64,000 nt of DNA. Source: Elysia chlorotica. Taxonomy: Eukaryota; Mollusca; Gastropoda; Plakobranchidae. Location of the stretch: contig RQTK01000286.1 of assembly GCA_003991915.1 (NCBI GenBank), positions 62,001 through 126,000 on the forward strand, written 5' to 3'. Shown here in pieces: positions 18,002 to 50,554 of this stretch. The position numbers and the translations under genes were made by a program. Below the pieces are notes generated by a model that saw only the letters and a list, made by a program, of their open reading frames with translations, searched no databases and was not told the origin of the DNA. The stretch's first letter is position 1. Each line of letters starts with the position of its first letter.

Positions 18002-20515
18002 AGAAATATTTTCAAACACCAATGTCTTTTCTGTCATGAGTGTAATTAATGTTCAAATACAATTTATTATTTTTTTATATCGATATATATTTTGTAAACT
18101 ATTTTTTTTATTCAGTTTTTTATTACTACATTGAGGTATTATCATTATGCTTTTTTTTTTGGGTTCCTCTCACTTTTTTGATAAATATTTCTGAGGGTTC
18201 TTTTTTTTATTGGTAAGCTTTGTGGAGTAAACCAAATTTCAGTGCCAGTAAAGAACTGAAGTTATGGGTTCCAGTTAGACGCCAATGGAAACTGGTTTTA
18301 AACCCAGGGCCTGAAAGAAATTTTCACCCTTCCAATTAGATCTCTTTATTGTAAGACTTGAGTGTGTATTTTCAATTGTTCATTTGTTTATATACTGTAT
18401 AAGAAATTGGGCACATATTTCATGGTTCCATTTTTTCCACTTTTTTCTTTGCCAGTTCAATTAAAATATGTACAAATATAATATTCACTTCCCTTTAAAT
18501 AGTATTTGCGTTCCTTGTATAATATTTCATGTACCTCTTGATTCTTCTAGTAGTGATTTTCTATACATTCATATTACCAGGGCTGTCAGGAACAGGGAAC
18601 ACCTGTGTACCATATAACTGAAGTATTTACTAAAGATTAGATCTGTTGTCTTCATTATTAATTTGTTCATCTTGCATTAACTTTGGATATAGACCGCACT
18701 TTTGATACTTTCTGGAAGAAAAAATAATTTGGAATTAAAAATTGATTTTTCCTCATTTGAATGATTCTTTCAAATGAATAAAAATTGTAGGAAAATAAAT
18801 TAGCTAGGTAGAAGATTTTTAAAATTAACAGTGTATGCAATATGATTCCACTTGTCTTAAATGATTACATTTTCCATTTTTGAGATCATGAATAATGCAA
18901 TTTAAATGATTTTTCCCCAACTTAATGTGTTCCATTCAGTCTCTTGGTTTGGTGTTTTCGCTGAAGTTAATTTACCAATTTTTTAAAATCTCTTTTAATG
19001 GTAGTACTAAATTTGGATGTAAAAATCAATGAATCTTATAGTAGAAATATGCTTTTTTGCTATTATCCATACAATTTCCCCCCTACCATAAAAACCTCAA
19101 TTGTTATCACTCAGTGTTGTAAAATTCCCCCAAAGTTAAACTTGATCTCTCTGCATGCCATGTGTAAAGAAGTTTTGGACACGTACGTGCACAAACCTGT
19201 TGATTCAATCTTGGCAGCCCGTTATTTTCTTTTTTTTCCCCCTAACGGTTGCGCCACTTTGCACCTATTGCGCGACACAATAAGGAGCGATTTTCTGTGG
19301 CAGAAGACGGCCGTCTCTCACTTTTGAGGTGACACCGGCTTTCTATGACCTCGAGTCATGCCTCCGTGATGTAATAATCAATAATCAATAATCATTGATC
19401 TAACGTACATTGTCTTCCCCTTTGTTGTTTTGTCCTGGTGTTGTGGGATTTCCTGACCTCCACTGCCGTGTTCAGCTCTAACTATATAGCCAGTGCTTTG
19501 ATGGTTGTGAAGATGTTGTCAAAGATCTAGCTGGAATCTGTATAGAGTGTCAGTTAGCCTTATTGTTTTTGCCAGATAGTTGTACGACTGCTGCAAAACA
19601 TAGTACAAGTGTAGTTCTTATATTTTTCTTCCGGTTCCGTGATATATTCACATTTGAAAAATTTCTTCAAAACAAGTTGCAAAGTCATTTTTGCTTTGGT
19701 CAAATGTTCAAAATTATAGAATTCGACTGTCAAAGGGTTAAAAGATTTTTCATACATGGTCTCGAGCAGCTTCCATTGTCTGTTGTGTTTTGGCCTAAAA
19801 CTAAGTTTGGCTGCTGTAGTGTAGTGGTATCTGTCTGGTCTAAAAACTTTTCTTTTTTTTTGAATGTGATGTAGCATGATGTACAGAAATTCCTAAAACC
19901 ATATTTTTGTCTACTTCTTTTACCATGGGTCTCAATCTTCCTCGACGACTCCTCACATGTACGTTGTTGTTGTAGACAACTGGAGAGTGATGTTTAATGA
20001 AAAAAAAATGCAAATTATATATGATCATCTTAGCCTCTACTTTTTTTTCCAAAACCCACTAGAAATAAACATTATCATCATTATATTGCCCTGTTGCTTA
20101 TATTTTTCTTTTGGCATGCGCATGGTTTTTGTCAATGAATAGTCATGTTGGACTGAGATATATTGTAACATTTTTCGAAATTACAATATTACTTATGCAG
20201 CCAGTAACAATTAAAAAGGTTTGTTGAAAAGGGACGCAGTACCTAAAATAAAAGTGCTTTAAAGTGAAGTTCAAAATGACAAAAGTAGTTAGATCTATAA
20301 TTGAACAAAAATAAAATAGAAATGTACCTTTGATAAAATTCTAAGTGTCAAAGAAAAAAAAGGCTAAAGAAGATGCCATTGCCCTTAAGGTAATTTCTGT
20401 AATGCTGATTAAAATTTATGGGATCTCACTTAGGGAAAAATATACTTTGTGCATCTACTTATAAATATTCCAGTGGTCTGCTTGTCCTAAAATCTTACTA
20501 TTGCTACTACGTCTG
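18002..20515. other. Tail-to-tail spacer between GS and the secreted-protein gene
   Basis: AT-rich. The frames at 18998-19327 and 19560-19877 have no recognisable motif and the latter is open on both strands, as chance AT-rich frames can be. It may include the long GS 3' UTR. Confidence 0.5.
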
Positions 20516-20519
20516 TGTT

Positions 20520-20536
20520 TGCTGCTGCTGCTGCTG

Positions 20537-20602
<66 letters not shown>

Positions 20603-20708
20603 GTACTAGTACTAGTACTACTACTACTACCACTACCACTACCACTACCACTACCACTACCACTACCACTACTACTTCTACTACCAATACTACTGCTACT
20701 ACTACTTC
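20520..20708. repeat. (ACT)n / (CTG)n / (ACC)n array
   Basis: Lies 110 bases beyond the proposed 3' end of the secreted-protein gene. Confidence 0.97.
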
Positions 20709-20799
20709 AACCGTTTAAAACGACTTAATAGTTGATTATGAGGATCACAGACACCCTAATAGGTTATTAAACGAATACTGTTAGCAAATCAAGTTCAAA

Positions 20800-20877
20800 T
20801 TCAAAGCAAGTGCATTCATTTATTGAACCCATAACAGTTTGAAAGTAAAATGTTTCCCTGTCGCTACAGTTCCTTCT

Positions 20878-20882
<5 letters not shown>
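20800..20882 (-). CDS. Terminal exon: Arg, stop, and 3' UTR with poly(A) signal
   Basis: The acceptor ttatttccacag is followed by GG TGA. With the single C carried from exon 12 this gives CGG (Arg) and a stop at 20878-20880. AATAAA on the minus strand at 20819-20824 follows 54 bases later. A splice-perfect acceptor, an in-phase stop and a poly(A) hexamer together make this the likely gene end. The cleavage site near 20800 is a guess. Confidence 0.72.
20819..20824 (-). terminator. Poly(A) signal of the VWC-like/ShKT gene
   Basis: AATAAA on the minus strand, 54 bases after the proposed TGA stop. Confidence 0.65.
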
Positions 20883-43074
<22,192 letters not shown>

Positions 43075-43079
43075 CGCAG

Positions 43080-43340
43080 TAAGAGACGATATAACACACC
43101 AGGATCAAAATCCGTTATACCCCTGTCTATGGTATTAATACTGGTTAAACGATACAGCTCATTAACTGTATCTTCTTTGGCCAAAACGTGCCTCCCATAC
43201 AACACCTACAGAATCTACGACCTCTAATCTCAGATGCACTGCTATTTCTGTTGTGCTTTTCACCGGTGCCACTAAAAGATCTGCGACCGTTGTGTTGGCG
43301 GGGTTGGATAGTATAAATCCTTGCAAATTGGCTTAATTAA
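43080..43340 (-). promoter_or_regulatory. 5' flank of the secreted-protein gene
   Basis: The first 260 bases upstream of the ATG hold no repeat. A weak TATA-like GGATTTATACT is on the minus strand near 43305-43320. The transcription start cannot be fixed. Confidence 0.25.
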
Positions 43341-44500
43341 CTGTGCTGTAAGAACTTTTGACTATCCTCATTAATGAATGAATAAAGCTTTAATAAATCG
43401 ATGTAATACTTCTAAGTTTTACCCCACCGGGTTGAACTATTATAAAGGAAGTTCACATTTTCTCAACCTCTAACTTAAACAGCATTCATTAAGGCAACAT
43501 TGTACACATCCCGGTAACGCGATTAGAAGAACGGCGGTTTTCTTATCAGTTTCGTGCATCTTAAGATGCTGAGGAAGACAATAAATTGATTCGCAAGTTG
43601 TAACATAATTATCTCATGACGCAATCCACCAAGGTCGATGAACTTTGGTCTCTAATTTATGTGATTCTAGGAATATGAGAATAACTATTATAGAAGTATT
43701 GTTTGACGTTCTGTGATGATCTACATGGTTCATATTTCAAGCTTCAATCTTCTGAGAATGTCTCTTCAAGGGTGTCATGCAGTACACAATCTCTTATTGC
43801 TGAAAATAAGGAGTCAATGCACCAAGAACAATAAAAATGCATTACGGCTTAAACAACCCCTGCCCCCCCTCCCTTTTCTCACTCTTGTTTATTTCTCTCA
43901 GTGGGTGGGCATTGGCTGTTGTAAGAATAATGTTTAGAGATGGGAAAACAGGTGTAATCAAAGTAGGGGGGCGGTTAAAAGGTCCCCCAATAATAGTGTA
44001 ATTATTTGAACGGTCCCATACAAATTGAAAAGAAATGGGAGTTAACACCAATCACGAACATAATTCTAAATCACACATTAACTCCCTTTAGATGGTTGAA
44101 GTAATTAATCTTTGATCGTAGGAAGAGAAGCGCTCTTCTGCTTCAAGATCTACAAAGTTTCCAAGAAGGATTCTCTACGGTGACGGGACCCCAGGACTTG
44201 GGTACTTTCATTTTACAAACACCGATGATATAAACAGGAAGAAACAACCGACCGTGTAATCGAACCCAGGATCTCTGAATATAAGCCGCATGCTCTACCG
44301 TTGAGCTACACATAATATAGAACTTCATTTAGTTACTTTGTTCCCCCGAGATTATCAATTTGTTTGGATACTATTTTGAAAGTGAGAATTAAAAATATCA
44401 ACCATTGGGGAAAACTAGCAATGTTTATATTTTTAATAGAAAAACAAACCCCATTGATTTTCTACCAGCTTGCAAAATTACTAGTATTTCAGGAGCATTA
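43341..44500. other. Divergent spacer, unique sequence
   Basis: Between two gene starts. Contains one tRNA-like sequence (44250-44312) and no exon. Shared regulatory elements could lie here; none was recognised. Confidence 0.45.
44250..44312 (-). other. tRNA-like sequence (pseudo-tRNA or SINE head)
   Basis: On the minus strand GTAGCTCAACGGTAGAGCAT (A-box/D-arm-like) is followed at the right distance by CCTGGGTTCGATTACACGG (B-box/T-arm-like). I could not pair a clean acceptor stem or anticodon arm, so a functional tRNA is unlikely. Confidence 0.45.
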
Positions 44501-44619
44501 AAATAATGAAGACTTTTTTTTTTAGTACTATGTCAAGTTTAGTAAAAGTTACTGACGCGGATGACATAATTCAGAACACACATACACCATGTTATATACC
44601 TCTATCCATCTATCAATGT

Positions 44620-44780
<161 letters not shown>

Positions 44781-45163
44781 TATCTATTCATCTATCTAAA
44801 GTATTTATCAATCAATCAATCAATCAATCAATATATCTGTTTATCTAGCTCTCTTTCTATCTATTCATTAACCTATGAATATATATGCAATTACAAAAAT
44901 TTCAGTTCCAATGTATCATCAGAAACTTTACTTGAAAATGCAGCTTAATACTGATGCAAAGCATTTAAAAAAATGCACCCGTTATAAATATGTGAAAACA
45001 ATAAAACCGTAGATTTTATCAGATAATTTTTCTGATGGTAACAACTGAAGATGACACCAACGAGAAGCTAGATAAGAATGTAAACTGTGTCATTAAACTA
45101 AAAATCACCAAAACAGTAACAAGAACACACACGACCCAGTCAAAAGTTATCTTTTCCAAAGAT

Positions 45164-45164
45164 A

Positions 45165-45219
<55 letters not shown>

Positions 45220-45260
45220 AAGAGAGTGGGAGAGGGAGAAAGAGAGAGAGAGAGAGAAAG
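45164..45260. repeat. (AG)n
   Basis: Interrupted AG array in the divergent intergenic spacer. Confidence 0.96.
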
Positions 45261-45639
45261 TTTAATATTACACACAACTAGGACCTTAGTAGATTCACAA
45301 GGTAGTGTGTAGTTATATCACACATTGGACATCGCAAGCTGTGTTAATTGCGAGATTATTTCTAGATATGTGACATAATTTCATACCCTAAAAAAAATCA
45401 AGGCTTTGATGTTTTGTTGTTCTTTGGTTTAATTCAAGCTTTGCTGGGAAACCTTTAGCAAGTATACATTGTTTCCAACATACCACTCGTAAGTAGCGTT
45501 ATTTAGGCATAATTCTTTATTATCTTAAAATCATTGTGTGTTTGCTCATTTCAAGATACGCTGATATTTAAAACGATGTCAATATGATACGAAATGTACC
45601 AAAGCAATAACAAATACTAGTTGATGAATTTCTTTAAAT

Positions 45640-46313
45640 CCCCCTAGTCTATATATAACTGATCTTGAAGAATGATGATGTAATGGACAACCCCCGTGCT
45701 CACCGTCAGGTCCATTCTAGGCGTGTGCAACCTGACCAATGTCCAAAATCTAAGATATATCTCTGTGATATCACCAACTAAACCAATAATGTTTTATTTG
45801 ATTCCTCTCAGGCCTATCTATAACTGACCGCCGAAAATGGTGATGTATTGGACAACCCCTATGGTCACTGCCATATCCATTCTAAGCGTGTCCAGCCTGA
45901 CCAGTGCCCCAACTCTAAGATATTTCTCTCTAGTCTCACCAATATAACAAAAATATTTTTAATTTGCCTAAGCCTGTCTGAAACTGACCACCGAGAATGA
46001 TGTGTTGGACAACCCCTAAACCTGTCAAGTCCGACCAGTGCCCAAAATCTAAGATATTTCTCTCTAATCTTACCAAGGTAACCAATTGTGTTTTCTTTAT
46101 TTCCCCAGTTTTATCTATCATTGACCACCGAAAATGGTGATGTGTTGAACAACCGCTATGGTCACTGTTGTGTCCACGTCACTGTTGTGTCCACTCTAAG
46201 CGTGTCCAGGCTGACCAATGTCCATAATCTGAGATATATCACTTTAATATCACCAATATAACCAATAAGGTTTTCTTTATTCCCCCAGTTCTATCTATCA
46301 TTGACCACCGAAA
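45640..46313 (+). repeat. Tandem decayed copies of the M6PR-like signal-peptide exon
   Basis: Four units (starting about 45645, 45805, 45960 and 46105) align with the acceptor, 5' UTR and signal-peptide codons of exon 1 (TCTATCTATCATTGACCACC GAAAATG ... TGGACAACCCCTATGGTCAC). The second keeps an open frame of 36 codons from ATG 45837 with a hydrophobic core; the third has lost part and the fourth has an early stop. Confidence 0.88.
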
Positions 46314-46483
46314 ATGACGCTGTGGTGGACAACAACCCCTATGGTCACCGCCGTGTGCATTCTTAGCTTGACCAGCCTGTCCAGAGCCCAAGAACAGATC
46401 CAAAAATGCACTTACAGTTCCGAGGCCTGTGGCTGCGAGACAGAGAAAGGCTACATCAACCTCAAAAAGTTTGAAAGCAAACC
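46314..46483 (+). CDS. M6PR: M6PR-like exon 1: signal peptide and first cysteines
   Basis: ATG at 46314 follows an acceptor-like tccccag about 26 bases upstream, so a non-coding 5' exon may exist. It encodes a signal peptide then QEQIQKCTYSSEACGCETEK and more. The donor is CC/gtgagt, phase 2. Four decayed tandem copies of its start lie just upstream. Confidence 0.86.
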
Positions 46484-49400
46484 GTGAGTATTAGGAATAT
46501 GTTGAGTTGTGTGGGTTGTTTAACGTCCAATCTTAGCTCCATTTGGGGGTAGGGTGGTGGACGGTGGACCTGGGGTAGAACATCGGCTTCTAACGCAAAA
46601 GGTCCGTGGTTCGAGCCCTGGCTATTTCGCTCGCTACTGGTTGGGTCGGTGCCCTTTGAATGTGACCTGCTGAGACAGTAGTCATGGTACCCCGCCCTGC
46701 CTCGTGTTTGTCAGCACATAAAATTGTCAGACGTCAGTGTTGGGTCTCGTCCTTTTTATAGTGCTGATGTTGGACGTCAAACCAACTCAAGTACAACTAC
46801 TACTCTAAGTAAAAGAGGCAGTGTGGGGATACCAAGACTCGGTCACATTATACCGACACTGACTCCATCAATTGAGCCGAAATCCGGAACATGAATTTTT
46901 TTTCAAGAATGGATCCGTTTTTAAGACATTACATTCAGTAAAGCTTGAACTTTTTGGTGTTAACAAACAAGAAGAAACATAAGATAGATAAATAGCTTTA
47001 TAAGTACATAGAAGGAAAAAGAATGTTTGTGTGTGAGTGTGTGTGTGTGCCAATCTACGTACGTGTGTTAGAATATGTGTTAAAATTAGCATCTATCTAT
47101 GTACATATGTATTTAAGGTGCAAAAAGAATGTTATGTTTTTCCCTGTGTAAAGTTGAGTCATATGTATTAATTACCAATGCCCAAAAACAAACATGTCAA
47201 ATGGACGAATGAAAGTTACCTTACCTTACTTTAACTTTCGTTTTGTTTTCACCCACATATTTTGCGATCTTAAGGTCTTTAATTTAATACTCATTTACTT
47301 TCACAGGTTGTATGTTTTGGACCCTGTACAATACACTGAGTATCACTGGAACCCATGCAAAGACTTCAAGATGGGCAAAATAGAGAGTGCAGTGAGTTAA
47401 AAATACTTATATATAACAGGTCTATCGTTTAATGGTGTAAAAACCTTGACTAATTGTCTATTGCGCCCGTAACACTGGGGAGATCAAGTTTTGGTCTCAA
47501 CCCAACAAAGCTTTATCAATTTTGACAAAACGTAACTATAGAAAGTGTGATTTCATCAAAATTATTTCACATTTTTTAAAGACATGAGTTTTACTTTAGT
47601 TTTCAGGTAACTCATTTATCATTATTGTTGACAGAAGAAAGAGTAGCCATTATAAAGGGTGCGCTTTATTTTAGACTCTGAAAAAGGAAATAAATGGCAC
47701 AGTCGGGTTGAGTTGAGTTTAGTTGGTTTAACGTCCAACGTCAGCACCTTTTAGGCTATATTGTGGACGGATCTCAAGACTGACGTCTAACAATTTTATG
47801 TGCTGCCACACACTAGACAGAGCAGGGATACCATGACTCCTGTCTCAGCCAGTCACATTATACTGAAACCGACCCAACCAGTTACAGGGGACGAAATCGG
47901 ACAAATAAATCTGCCGATAGCACAGTCTCAGAAAAATACCACAAAGTTATACTAAGACGTTTCTGCTTGATAAGGAGGTCTCTTGTCTCTAGCAAAGTGG
48001 ATTAATTTTGTGTGCATCTAAAACGGCATTCTCTGTGTGATAAGCTAAGTAAAACTATTGACCTAAAAATAAAGACTGGCTAATGCTATTGCCGCGCACA
48101 GCACTTTTTGCGATAACAGCGTGTGGCCGCATCTTGAGCCATAAGACCCTGATTCGTCTGCTAGCTGACTTCTGGTAGAGTATTAAACCTGTCCACTTAT
48201 AATTATGTCATTTTTGGGGGACAAAATTATACCAAATTGCACAAAAAGTTAGTATTGGGACCCGTCCGCAATACAGCCTATATTGTGCTCACGTTGGACG
48301 TTAAGCAACTACCCACTATGAAGTTTAAATACTTTGATTCTTGTATTTAAAACCACAGTGCATACATCATTTAATGAACGAGAAGTACTATGGATGTTAA
48401 ATACATAAACTATGCGTACAGCATTTAATGAACGGTGAAAATTATGACTGGGTTACTGTGTTAATTACTCTAATATATAGTTATTTACAACCACAGTGCA
48501 TACAGCATTTATTAAACGGCGATGAATATGACTGTGTTACTGTGTTAATAACTTTGATATATATTTATTTACACATACAGTGCATACAGCATTTATTAAA
48601 CCGGGATAATTATGACTGAGTACTATGGATTGTAAATACTTTGATCCTTGTTTTACAGCCACAGTGCATTCGTTAATAAATGGAAGGGAATGATTATTAC
48701 TGATTTACCATGTTAAAAATAATTCTCTAGATATAGACTATAAATGCTCTGATCCTTGTATTTACAACCACAGTGCATACAGCATTTATTAAACGGAGAT
48801 GAATATGACTGCGGCAGCCATTCCAGTACAAAGAGCTCTGTGGAACAGGGAAACGCTGTCTTCAGCATGGTCTCCAGCGATAGAAAGTAAGGAACTAGAT
48901 CCAACTGTATTGAAACAATTTATAATTTATTATATAGTAAGGGGCAGCCGTGGATTACGTAACTGTAATACTTATCTTTCATATTTCGTGATGTATATTC
49001 ATCAATGGAACTAAATGCATTTAAGGCTGATTTTTTTTTATTGATTTAGGACTACCTGTAAATTGGGCTTATTAAATACAGCCTAGGTGTTCGCCTCTGC
49101 TAGCAGAGTCAGGGATCTAGCGGTGCCTATCCTTTCTATAGTAGTCCTTGGGTGCAGCCATAAACTTAGATCTAGCTTGAGACCAACAGATAAGACAAAT
49201 AGACGATGGCACATTTTAGACTGATGGCATGGACGGGTATCGAGCCTGCAACTTCTACTTGGTACCTATTCGTTTTGCCGAAGGGAAGACCAGTGTGCTT
49301 AACCATTCTGTTATCCGCTTAAAAAAATGCAATTATATTAGCAGATTTGTTTTTGTACCCCTCTGTGTATGTTTTTAGATGCGTATAGAGTTATGTTTTT

Positions 49401-50491
49401 CTAAATAATAAATTATTTTATATGTCAGAAAGTGTATAACTGCAACTCTATTTACGCATAATAATGTAAAATCCTTAATTTTTTTTCTCTCTCAAATTTG
49501 TATTGCTGATATTAAGTTGAATTGTATATTTACGACTAGGGCAAATTTCCCTATTGAATACTAAAACGTTTATCTTATCTAATCTTATTATATAATATAA
49601 GTTTAAAAAAAAAACAGGTTGGATAAGACACACAGCCCTGATAAAGGTTTTGAGCTAGTGCCCTCTAAACATAAAAAATAAACCCCACAATAAAACAAGG
49701 CTACCTTACAATTATGGACGTTTTTCAATTTCAAGGAAAACCGTTATCTCTGGTTCTAGAAATTAAATAATTGAAGTAATTCCAAACTCTTTAAGTACAA
49801 TTTATGCTAATACACTTTACAATACTAAAACAATCAAAATTCACAGTTGCCTGAATCTCCTTGGTTTCCTCACATTATTATATTATGTGATAATAAAAAT
49901 AGTTCAGAAATTATTAGACCAATGTAGGTCTTTCTCGTGGAGGGGGGGGGGGTGGGATTTCATCAGACTGGTTGTTCGGTTTCAGTATAAAATCAACACT
50001 GTGACAATGATTGTGTACGACTGGATTTCTTTTTTGTTTTGTTTTGTTTTTGTTACCCTCATGGAACTAATTATATTGTCTGCTCAGTTTTAATTTGCTC
50101 TATCTCATTTATAAAACACCTTAAATATATATTATTTTAGGGATAAGATAGGACATCATTATAGAACTGAGGTGATGCTATGTCAATATTAATTTGAGAA
50201 ACTAAGAAACGTCCGCAACAGCACTTATCAAAGGAGAAATGTGGATTGTTATTGTAGAAAGCAGTGAAAATTTAGCTGGCCCAAGATGCAAAGCACTGTG
50301 CTTCTTATCAGAAGGTACTAGGTTCGAACCCACGTTTAGTCAATTTTTTTGTTTTGTTTTGTTTTTGTTACCCTCAGACGCACTTCAAAAGTTACCTGCG
50401 TCTGTAAGAAATACGCAGTTGATGATTTTGCCTTTTCTGGGGAGTATCCATCTACGGTCTACGTGAGTAAAGTAACATAATTTAAACAAAC

Positions 50492-50554
<63 letters not shown>

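Noticed and set aside
19560..19877. Frames of about 100 codons on both strands
   Set aside because: AT-rich 3' spacer; open on both strands by chance; no motif.
44250..44312. Functional tRNA gene
   Set aside because: A- and B-box-like motifs exist, but acceptor and anticodon stems do not pair cleanly; more likely a pseudo-tRNA or SINE head.
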